A stretch of DNA of 64,000 nt, taken from the NCBI RefSeq assembly GCF_000718775.1, contig NZ_JOCB01000013.1, positions 89,040 through 153,039 on the forward strand. Direction: 5' to 3'. A program made the translations under genes and the position numbers. Within the stretch, counting starts at the first letter, position 1; each line of letters opens with the position of its first letter. Below the pieces are notes generated by a model. The model was not told the DNA's origin. It saw only the letters and a program-made list of their open reading frames with translations, and ran no database searches. The DNA comes from Streptomyces sp. NRRL S-31. Its GTDB lineage: Bacteria; Actinomycetota; Actinomycetes; Streptomycetales; Streptomycetaceae. Positions 51,190-58,724 of this stretch are shown in pieces.

Positions 51190-51406
51190 CCGTACGCATC
51201 CGCAGATCCCCCAGGTCTGGGCCGACTCTGCCTACGCCAGCCAGCTTGTCACCTGGGCCGAGGACTTCCTCGACATCACCCTCAAAACCGTCTCCCGTCT
51301 CAAGGGTGCCAAAGGGTTCGTCGTCCTACCGCGCCGCTGGCGCGTCGAACGCACCCGGGGGTGGATCGTGAACGCCCGCCGCAACGTGAGGGACACCACC
51401 GGCTGA
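51190..51406 (+). pseudogene. Fragment of an IS5-family transposase
   Basis: The frame has VWADSAYASQLVTWAEDFLDITLKTVSR, GFVVLPRRWRVERTRGWIVNARRNVRD. It matches the central and late part of IS5-group (DDE) transposases, including the D-S-A-Y catalytic Asp and the R-W-x-V-E-R-T catalytic Glu. The N-terminal third and the closing HLTWAAITL-type helix are missing, and the frame ends soon after. It lies antisense to and just upstream of the APH gene, at a point where the sequence looks rearranged. Confidence 0.7.
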
Positions 51407-51407
51407 T

Positions 51408-51899
51408 CTATCGCTGCACGCTCTTGGATAGGTACATTGACGACACTCCGTAGCCGTTGCGTTGATACATGGCAATGGCTCCCTCGTTGTCCCCGACGAC
51501 GTTCATATTGAACGACGTCTTGCCCTCGTGGGCAACGAGTTCCTCGGCAGCGGCGAGGATGGCGGATCCGTATCCGCGGCGCCGGAACGGCGCGAAGACG
51601 TTGATGTCGTACAGCCAGGCTGAGCTAGCGGTGCCCGAAGAAGCTTGGCGCGGATCCGGGTCAATCCATGCGTTCCCCACAACCTCGCCTGAACCGTTCT
51701 CCGCCACCACGAGATGATGACCAGCCGTGTCGAGCCCGTCCGGAAGGAACTGAGCCGTGCCCTGATGAGCCCGCTCTCGCGCCAGCTCTTGGGGCATGAA
51801 CTTGCCGAGTTCACGAGCCGTCTCGGCTTCACGATGCTCAGTTGCCACCTCATACTCCGACGGCGTCATTTTCCGTAAGGTCACCTTCTGCACGTCCAT
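51408..51899 (-). CDS. GNAT-family N-acetyltransferase
   Basis: A 163-residue acetyltransferase. The acetyl-CoA-binding motif A is INVFAPFRRRGYGSAILAAAEELVAHEG (R-x-x-G-x-G/A near 110-115), followed by motif B NMNVVGDNEGAIAMYQRNGYGVSSMYLSK, with the standard N-x-x-A-x-x-x-Y-x-x-x-G-Y. Its GC content seems a little lower than the neighbours'. The 3' end lies next to the IS5 fragment. The acceptor substrate is unknown. Confidence 0.85.
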   Translation of the reverse strand: MDVQKVTLRKMTPSEYEVATEHREAETARELGKFMPQELARERAHQGTAQFLPDGLDTAGHHLVVAENGSGEVVGNAWIDPDPRQASSGTASSAWLYDINVFAPFRRRGYGSAILAAAEELVAHEGKTSFNMNVVGDNEGAIAMYQRNGYGVSSMYLSKSVQR

Positions 51900-51995
51900 G
51901 CCACCATCTTCAACTGGTCACCGGTAACAGCGATACCAGTTTCCAAGCCCGATAGCCGCAACCTGGCCGGTTACGCCGCGCAGCCGACCATGCGG

Positions 51996-52247
51996 TCATC
52001 CGAGCCCAGGATCAAAGGGCTGCCGGAGGCGGGCGACCAGCAGGGCGTGGAGGCGGCGCGGCCGCGCCGCCCCGGCCTCCACCCGCGACATGATGTCGTC
52101 GGCCTGCTCGTGTCCGATGCCGGCGGCGGCCAGGGCCTGGAAAACGGTGAACCGCGCCGCCGCGGCCTTGTGCTGGTGGTGGGTGACGCGGGCCAGCTCC
52201 TGACCGTACGCGTCGTGCTGTCCGGTGTGCCGCGCCCGACAGCACAC
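51996..52247 (-). CDS. Hypothetical helical protein
   Basis: A frame from GTG 52247 containing YGQELARVTHHQHKAAAARFTVFQALAAAGIGHEQADDIMSRVEAGA, which is amphipathic helical and has the look of a conserved small Streptomyces protein. The start is uncertain and its first 12 residues look random. The last 25 residues are Arg/Leu-rich. Moderate support. Confidence 0.4.
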   Translation of the reverse strand: MCCRARHTGQHDAYGQELARVTHHQHKAAAARFTVFQALAAAGIGHEQADDIMSRVEAGAARPRRLHALLVARLRQPFDPGLG

Positions 52248-52352
52248 CGGCGGGGGTAGACGTAACGGCTGAGGGCCGGGTGCGTTGCGGGTAGCGGAGG
52301 CGGCGCGGACATCGCCCGGGCCCGCCGTCTGGCCGCCGCCTTCCTCGCCCGC

Positions 52353-52667
52353 GTGCAGGCCGAGTACGGGCTGCCGGTCTCGCAGCGCGCCCTTGAGGTC
52401 ACGCAGCTGGTGGTGAGCGAGCTGGTGACCAACGCCCGCAGGCACGATCCGGGACCGGCGCTGTTGGATCTACGCATCGCCGGTGACACGGTCGAGGTGG
52501 TGGTGTGGGACTCCGACCCGGCGCTGCCGGTGGCCCGGGCCGCGGACGTGGGCCGGGTGGGGCAACACGGTCTGGAGATCGTCATGGCGCTCGCGCAGGG
52601 CTTCGAGGTGCAGCGTGAACCGGCTGGCAAACGCATCACCGCCCGCATCGCCCTCCTACCTGAGTGA
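52353..52667 (+). CDS. ATP-binding anti-sigma-like protein (HATPase_c, RsbW-type), possibly 5'-damaged
   Basis: The 104-residue reading from GTG 52353 covers QLVVSELVTNARRH (N-box, E-x-x-x-N), LDLRIAGDTVEVVVWDSDP (G1 box) and GQHGLEIVMALAQGF (G2). This is the Streptomyces RsbW/SpoIIAB-like HATPase family. Typical members have 25-40 more N-terminal residues; the frame continues upstream as DIARARRLAAAFLAR, which matches the family, but no ATG, GTG or TTG lies in frame before a stop at 52263. So the true start is lost or is a rare codon. Function: likely anti-sigma or signalling ATPase. Confidence 0.6.
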   Translation: MQAEYGLPVSQRALEVTQLVVSELVTNARRHDPGPALLDLRIAGDTVEVVVWDSDPALPVARAADVGRVGQHGLEIVMALAQGFEVQREPAGKRITARIALLPE

Positions 52668-52829
52668 TCCATCAGCCGCGCATCCTACGCACCAACCCGC
52701 CCTCCCCGGGTAAGGCCACGACAAGACCACCCGCGGCACACGCACACGCACACTCGGGTATCGGCCGGCCTTGCGGCTTCGGCTGTTCGGGCGGCAGGAT
52801 CCAGGGGCCGATCGCGGCTGGAACGGTCG

Positions 52830-54752
52830 ATGGGTGCCCGTTCCGGAGTGCCCTGTGGCGGGTGCTGGCACGGCGGTAAGGGGGGCGGATTGCGGGCGTT
52901 GAAGGCAGCCTCACGTGCAGTCGGGGCGCTGTTTCTCACCTCACTTGTCGTTCTGGTCGGCTTCTGGGCACGCGCGGAGTGGGTTACGGGAGCGGGGCCG
53001 GTTTCGGGTCAACTGCTCCAGCAGGATGAGAAGAACGTCGTCGGGGACGACCCCTGGTCCGCGAGTGAGGGTCAACTCGCCGCATACAGGCCTTCCAAGC
53101 CCTACAACGGCGGCACAGTGATCGAGGTCCGCCCTGCCGGGGGCGGGGACTGGTACATCGCCACCAGCTACCGTCTGGTCCTGCAAGCCACTGACACCCT
53201 GACCGGGAACCTGCGGAGAGACGTCTCGGCGATCCGATACGTGATACCGAACCTGCCAGGCGGCTATGCGACGGCGCACATCAACGAGCAGCTGCTGGTG
53301 CCGCGCTGGTGCACCATCACGCAGAACAGCCCTGGCTCGGACGTCGTCGTTGCTGCCTCGCGTCGACTGCGCGTGGCCCGCAGTTCGCTGAAATCTTTCA
53401 ACTACCGGCTTGCGGAGGATCCTTCGGGCCTGTATCGCCGCCCCAGCCGGGTCCGGTGGACTTTCGATGTCCAGGTCCCTGACCGCTGGGAGCTGAACGT
53501 CACGGGGCAGCCGACCCAGCAGACGAAACGTACGGTGACGGCCGACCTCACCGACACCAAGACCGTGACTCGGCTCGAGCTGATGCCGCCCGGCACGCCG
53601 CCGGTGCCGACGGACCAGCCGACTGCTCTGCGACTGGCTGCCGCATCCACCACCGTGCTCGTAGTCGCGGTCACTGGCACGCTCCTGCTCCATGCCGCCG
53701 TGCTGACCGCGTTCCCGGCCGTCACGCGGCGTCGCTGGGCTGCCGCTTCGGCGGCCGGTGTGGCGGTCACGGCTATGGGTACCGTCGCGCTGCTCACGGC
53801 CGCGTTCGCTCGCGCCCGATGGGCGGGCTACGGCTGGGACTGGGCCTCATGGACGTACGATGTCGGCGAACCCGTGCAGTTGCCGCCGTACATCCTCGCG
53901 CAGCAGACCCTGGTGACGTTCTGCTGGCTGGTGCTGCCTCTCCTCGTGCTTGCAGTGGTGATCCGCAAGGTGACCGGTCGCCCTCCAGGTGCCAGGGCAC
54001 TCGCCTCCGCGGCACTTGCCGGGCCCGCCCTCCTCGTCGTGGAAACCGCGGTCTCCGGGTTCGCGACCTGGGCGCTCCTGGTCTGTGGGACCGCCACTGC
54101 CTCTGCCGCCGGCGTCTGGGCCGTGCTGCGATCGGGCAGGCTCGGGCTCATGGGGCGGCGCTGGGCAGCTGCCGGTGGCGCGGTGACACTCGCCTACGTG
54201 TCCGGGCTGAGCGCCCTGAGCCTCCTTCCCAGTCCGGGCGTGTCGCTCCTGCCGGACGTCGACGTCACATGGGGAGTGGCCGCCTGGCCGATAGCGCTGG
54301 CCGTAGTCCTACCGTGGGCCGTTGTCCCCATGCGCACCGTCCGTGGCATGCCGGGCTTCTCCCCGAGCGGCAGGACGGCATCCGTCCTCACCGCGCTGCT
54401 GGTCGCAGGCCTGGTAATGCCGTGGAACGTCATGGCCTACGAGAGGCTTCCCCACGGTGTGACGATCCTGGCCTGGCTCACGAGCTTGGTGCCTGGGCGC
54501 GGCTCCGTCAGCAACGTGCTCGTGGTGCTCACTCCGTGGCAGATCCCGTGGTTCGCAGCAGCCCTGTGTCTCCTGTCCTGGCTCTGGTCGCACGGCCGAG
54601 CCCCCGGGAAGTGGCCGGACAACCCCCGGACGGCCTGCATGGCGCTGATCTGGCTGGCCGCCACCGCTCCCGTCGTCGGCGACCCAGGCGTCCATCTCGC
54701 CACTTGGCTGAGCCCAGTCGTAGCGGCAGGAGCATACGCCGGCGCCGCCTAG
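52830..54752 (+). pseudogene. Large membrane protein (DUF6185-like), first part of a split gene
   Basis: A 640-residue reading with one N-terminal helix (VGALFLTSLVVLVGFWARAEW), an outer beta-rich domain (about 70-290) and roughly ten membrane helices after it. The reading stops at TAG 54750-54752. Codons after the stop stay in the same frame and read LIPAGRKQQAQRLHGV, continuing without shift into the next entry. That makes a single 900+ residue protein broken by one stop codon more likely than two genes. Start ATG 52830 (TTG 52890 is possible). The function of the family is unknown to me. Confidence 0.6.
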
Positions 54753-54797
54753 CTCATCCCCGCAGGCCGAAAGCAGCAGGCACAGCGGCTCCACGGA

Positions 54798-55595
54798 GTG
54801 TCCAGAGCGGCCCATGTCCGCCTCGTCCACTCATTGCTGCGCGCGCAGCTGATCACCTCCAGCCGTCACCGCTTCTTCCTCGACTCGCACGGCGCTCTGG
54901 CGGACGGCTCTCTCACCCCCGGTGAGTGGGACACCCGCTGGAACTCGCTGAGCGCGGTGTCACCGCTCCACTCGCAGGACCCCGCCGGCCAGCTCTTGCG
55001 ACTGAGGCACACGGCACTCGGCAGCTCGGGAGGCTACCCCCCGTGGCGCAATGGTCTGGCCGCGGGCGTGGCGGCGCTCCTGCTCTCCCTGCCCTGGGCC
55101 GTCTCGCAGTTCTGGAGGAACCCGCTCTACGATTCCCTGCCCCAACTGTTCACCGCCGCCGGAGGCCTGCTCGGATTGTGGTGGTTCTCCGCCTTCTCCT
55201 ATGGATACCTGTATCCCTGGCTCCGCGGCACCGGCCCTCTCGGCAAGGCCGCGTGCGCCTTCGTCATGGCCTGGCCGCTTCAACTGGGACTGCTCATAGC
55301 AGATCTGGGCGGCAGCTTCGGTCAAGTCAGCGCCCTGCTGATACTCCTGACGGCCCAGAACGCGCTGGTCACCCTCGGGCTGGGCCTGTACTGGGAAGCC
55401 CGCATGGTTCGTGCAGCGGGACTGCCGTGGGGACAGATCCGCAACTTCCGGCGGCTCTCCTCACTGGCTGTACCGACTAGCGCGGTCCTCGTCGCCGCCG
55501 TCACAGCGATCGCGACCGTCCTCGCCGGCTCCTGGGCGACGTCGTTCACACACCCATCCGACAAACCGCAGTCCGTAGTCGGCGGATCACCATAA
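54798..55595 (+). pseudogene. Second part of the split DUF6185-like membrane protein
   Basis: The same frame as the preceding entry after the TAG. It opens SRAAHVRLVHSLLRAQLITSSRHRFFLDSHGALADGSLTPGEWDTRW, a hydrophilic linker, and then about five membrane helices (LAAGVAALLLSLPWAVSQFW, ACAFVMAWPLQLGLLIADLGG). A GTG at 54798 could restart translation, but no strong ribosome site precedes it. It could be expressed as a separate 265-residue protein if so. Confidence 0.55.
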
Positions 55596-55874
55596 AGGAC
55601 CTGACCTGCCCTTGTTGGGCTCGCTATAGGAGATGGTGCAACGGGTCAGGCGAGAAAACGGCACCGCTGTCCTGTTTGGTCTCCACTGCAAAGTGCGTCA
55701 CCACCGGGCAGCGCCCCCGGAATGCCTCCAGAAACCCCTGTATGCGCCCATGCACTTGTTTATCCGAAGGATAATCGAAAAGTCGGAAATGTTCCTCGAC
55801 AGGCGCCCTGGCGAGAGAGAAAAATACGGGCCCGTCGGGCCGTCGTCAGCAGATCAGGAAGAAAGGAATTCCGT
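55596..55874. promoter_or_regulatory. AT-richer promoter region of the secreted protein gene
   Basis: About 280 bases, clearly lower in GC than the surroundings. TATCC-GAA-GGATA at 55761-55773 is a small dyad in a TTGTTTATCC...GGATAATC context that may hold the promoter of the downstream gene. No gene is supported here. Confidence 0.4.
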
Positions 55875-56276
55875 ATGAAGAAGATTGGTGTCATCACTCG
55901 TGGTGGTGTGATGGCAGTGGCTGCTGTGGGGGCTGTTGCCTTCATCGCGTCGCCTGCCGACGCATACTCGCAATCCTGGGGAAGCGGTTCCTACCACGCG
56001 AGCAAGGACTTCGTCGCGTCCTCCACTAGCTTGAGGATCGGAGGTTCGGCTTGTTCGGGAGGGGGCGCCCGCTCGTTCTACGTCTCCCTGGTGAAGACCA
56101 ACGGATCGAAGAAAGTGTTCTCCAGCTACAGCTACGGGGCGGACGGCCGGAGCCACACCGACCCCCGCAGCATCAAGGTGAGTAAAGGCACCGCCTATTA
56201 CCTGCGTTGGTACGGGAAGGACAACAAGGGCCATGCCGCCTCAGCCCCGTGTTCGAGGGCTTACACCGCGAAGTAG
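55875..56276 (+). CDS. Small secreted protein
   Basis: A 133-residue protein beginning MKKIGVITRGGVMAVAAVGAVAFIASPADAYS; the signal peptide should be cut after ADA. The mature part (about 102 residues) is Ser/Gly/Tyr-rich with a beta pattern (YHASKDFVASSTSLRIGGSAC, FYVSLVKTNGSKKVFSSYSYG, AYYLRWYGKDNKGH) and two Cys (SACSGG, SAPCSR) that could form a disulfide. AAAGGAA precedes the ATG. Codon use has less GC bias than its neighbours, so recent acquisition is possible. No family recognised. Confidence 0.75.
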   Translation: MKKIGVITRGGVMAVAAVGAVAFIASPADAYSQSWGSGSYHASKDFVASSTSLRIGGSACSGGGARSFYVSLVKTNGSKKVFSSYSYGADGRSHTDPRSIKVSKGTAYYLRWYGKDNKGHAASAPCSRAYTAK

Positions 56277-56349
56277 CCACCGGCCGACGGCCTGATCCTG
56301 TCTGTACAGCGCTTCTCGGCCGCAGACGGCCCCCTGGACGAGGCTCAAT

Positions 56350-57126
56350 TGGGAACGGCTTGCGCCTCAGCCCGCTCCGTTCCACGGCGCCCTTGGCGGT
56401 GGGGGAGCGGGGCGGGGCGGGCTGCACACTCACCCCGAGGGACTCACACGCGGCCAGGAAAGCGGCGGAGAGGAACACTCGCCCGCGGCTGATGACGATT
56501 GTCTCGGGCACCACCACCGGCCGCGCCGCTGCCTGTTCAAGCCGCGCGTCCAGGGCGAGGAGCCGGTCGTAGGGGACGGCGGCGTGTGCCAGGCGCAGAT
56601 GCTCGCCCCAGCCGGGCCGCACCGGGTGGGGCATGGCCATCTCCGCCAGCAGCAGGGCCGCGTCCACCGCCTGGGTGCTCTGCTCGCGCAGCACGGCCGC
56701 CACCACCGACCGTGTTGCCACGTCCGGGCGATCGTGAGCTCCGGGCGCACCGGCTTTCCGTCCTCGCCGATGGCCATGATGTCCAGCCGGGTGGTGTCGA
56801 CCTGTATCAGCTCGCCCGGCCGCAGCGCCGCCACCCGCGTGAACGGCCGCACCGGCACGGCGGTGGCGGTGCGGGCGGGACGCCCCGGGTTCCAGCGGGT
56901 CGGCCAGGACCCGCACCAGCCGGTTGAACGTTGACGGCGCCGGCAGCGCCACCGCGCCCGGCCCGTGGACGTCGGCCAGGATCTGCCCGGTCACTTCCCG
57001 CAGCCCCTTCAGGGTGCCCGTGGAGCGGCCGCGCTGGCGGCGCAGCGCCTCCAGTACCGCGGCCACCACCCGCTCATTCGCACGCCCGGTCGCGCTCGAC
57101 GGCTTGCGCTGCCGGATCAGGCCCAT
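56350..57126 (-). pseudogene. TnsB/Mu-type transposase, frameshifted and truncated
   Basis: The first frame gives MGLIRQRKPSSATGRANERVVAAVLEALRRQRGRSTGTLKGLREV (helical DNA-binding head). A frameshift near 56865 moves to FTRVAALRPGELIQVDTTRLDIMAIGEDGKPVRPELTIA, which holds the first catalytic Asp, and a second shift near 56725 returns to DVATRSVVAAVLREQSTQAVDAALLLAEMA, later RGRVFLSAAFLAACESLGVSVQPAPPRSPTAKGAVER with the catalytic Glu. After KGAVERSG the C-terminal half is lost. So it is a dead DDE/integrase-core gene. Confidence 0.75.
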
Positions 57127-57307
57127 GACGCCGCCCGTGTGGCAGCGGGCGCCCCCTCCTCATGCCACCCGCGCACCCACACCACCGCCCCTTCACGCCA
57201 CCCATCCGAGTGAACACACTCAGTAACGACTTGGGGGGCGATTGAGGTCGGGGCGTGCCGGCCTGGCGGTTCGACCGGGCCAGCGGTGATCCCGGTGCAG
57301 GAGCGAG

Positions 57308-57780
57308 TCAGTCACGGGGGCCGCCGTGCTGCTGCCTGATGCGCTGCTGCCGGGCGAGAGGCACCCACGAGTAGCAGACTTTGACGCCGTGCTCCTGGAG
57401 CCAGCCGGTCTCGCGGTGGCGCAGGTCGGGCGTGGAGTCGGGTGCGATGGCGGCGGGGCCACCGTGTGATGACGGTGGCGGCGGCGCCGGCCTCGACGAG
57501 GGCGCGCACGCGCTGCCAGCCCGCCCGGGCGGTGCAGCGGGTCCGGGTCGTCCTCGGGCTCGTCGCGGATCACCTCGATGACGCACAGACCGCGCGCCGC
57601 GGCGAGGGCGCGGCCCTCCATCTCGGCGCGTTCGGCTGCCAGTCCGGGGGCGTAGACGTCGCGCTCGGCGCAGACGTACAGCAGGGCGGCGCAGACGTAC
57701 AGCGGGGCGGTGCAGGGGTCGGGCCGGGTGGTGACCGTGTCGGCCGCCCCCTCGCAGGTGATGTGCTCAGAAGTGGCCAT
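57308..57780 (-). pseudogene. Resolvase-like gene with two frameshifts
   Basis: The reading begins MATSEHITCEGAADTVTTRPD; the middle, LAAERAEMEGRALAAARGLCVIEVIRDEPEDD, resembles a serine-recombinase N-terminal domain. After PDPLHRPG a 4-base duplication (GGGCGGGC) and, 60 bases later, one extra C shift the frame twice. Restored, it reads RPGWQRVRALVEAGAAATVITRWPAAIAPDS and HGVKVCYSWVPLA. Such small resolvase-like proteins accompany Streptomyces mobile DNA. Not functional as it stands. Confidence 0.6.
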
Positions 57781-57868
57781 AGGGGCACGCTAGGGCGAGT
57801 ACAACAGGGGGCGGACGAACAGTCTGTTCGTCTCCTCCAGCCTCCTGAATCCTACCTGGAGAGCGCGC

Positions 57869-58160
57869 ATGGACGCTCGTCTCATCGGTCGGCGGATCGG
57901 CTACTGGCGCGACCGCAGGAGACTGACTCAGGCGGACTTCGGCGCGCTGATGGGCGGGCGGACCGCGCGGTGGGTGCAGATGCTGGAGTCCGGCGCCCGG
58001 CAGGCCGATCCCCGGCTGTCCGTGCCGGAGGACTCGGCACGCGTGCTGCGCATCCCACTGGAGTGGCTGCTGCGGGACGGCCCGGAGGCGTCGAGCGTGG
58101 ACGCGGTCGAGCCGGAGGCGATCCGGGCGGTACTCCAGCGGCACGACGTGATTCCGCCGC
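57869..58160 (+). pseudogene. XRE-type HTH regulator, truncated
   Basis: The reading MDARLIGRRIGYWRDRRRLTQADFGALMGGRTARWVQMLESGARQADPRLSVPEDSARVLRIPLEWLLRD is a normal XRE-family start (HTH residues about 15-60). Homologues continue for hundreds of residues. Here coding character ends after IRAVLQRHDVI near 58153, where sequence from an unrelated gene begins in another frame. The nominal ORF runs to 58237 but its last 28 residues are Arg/Pro noise. Confidence 0.6.
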
Positions 58161-58355
58161 GTCCTCCTCGACGCCGCGCACGCGCATGCCCTGGACCGCG
58201 GCAGCGACCGGCTTCTGCTGCGAGTCCTCATCGGTGACGCCCCGGCGCGTTGTCTCCACGAACGCGTCGGGTACGTCACGGACGGGGCCGTCCGGACCGA
58301 AGACTACGACGGGGTGCCCGTAACGGGATTCCGGTACTGCCGTGACTCCGATTGA
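58161..58355 (+). pseudogene. GNAT-like C-terminal fragment fused to the XRE remnant
   Basis: In another frame the strand reads VLLDAAHAHALDRGSDRLLLRVLIGDAPARCLHERVGYVTDG and ends VTGFRYCRDSD-stop. The L-L-x-A-A-x-x-x-A...G-x-x-x-L-x-L-x-V...A-R-x-L-x-E-R-x-G-Y pattern is the GNAT motif A/B region. The start and acetyl-CoA loop are missing. It abuts the truncated XRE gene, so a deletion seems to have joined the two. Confidence 0.5.
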
Positions 58356-58424
58356 TTTCCGGGCCGGATGCGTATCAGGATCTATCTTCCTGGGCGAACG
58401 AGGAGCACGACGGAGGGATGCGGT

Positions 58425-58724
58425 GTGATCGAACTGGCATGTGTCATCAAGGATCTGCGGGAGGAGCTGAACCGGGCGATCGCCGCGGCGGACGGGGAGG
58501 CGTTACGGTTCGAGTTGGGTCCGATCGAACTGGAGCTGTCGGTCGCCCTGGAGCAGAGCGCCCACGCGCAGGGGAGGGTCCGCTTCTGGGTGGTGGACGC
58601 CGGGGCGGACGCCGGCGTGGGCAAGACCTCGACGCAGCGCATCTCGCTGACGCTTCAACCGACTCTGGCCGGTTCGAGCAGACCGGTCGCCATCTCGGGA
58701 GCCGCTGAGCCGAACGAGCGGTGA
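58425..58724 (+). CDS. Trypsin-co-occurring domain protein (trypco2)
   Basis: Start set at GTG 58425 with GGAGGG 7 bases upstream, giving MIELACVIKDLREELNRAIAAADGEALRFELGPIELELSVAL. The 99-residue protein is a stand-alone trypco2 domain, known from its association with trypsin-like proteases in predicted bacterial conflict systems. It continues with GRVRFWVVDAGADAG and STQRISLTLQPTL. Its TGA overlaps the GTG of the protease-NTPase gene (GTGA), so the two are translationally coupled. It may tether or regulate the protease. Confidence 0.85.
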   Translation: MIELACVIKDLREELNRAIAAADGEALRFELGPIELELSVALEQSAHAQGRVRFWVVDAGADAGVGKTSTQRISLTLQPTLAGSSRPVAISGAAEPNER

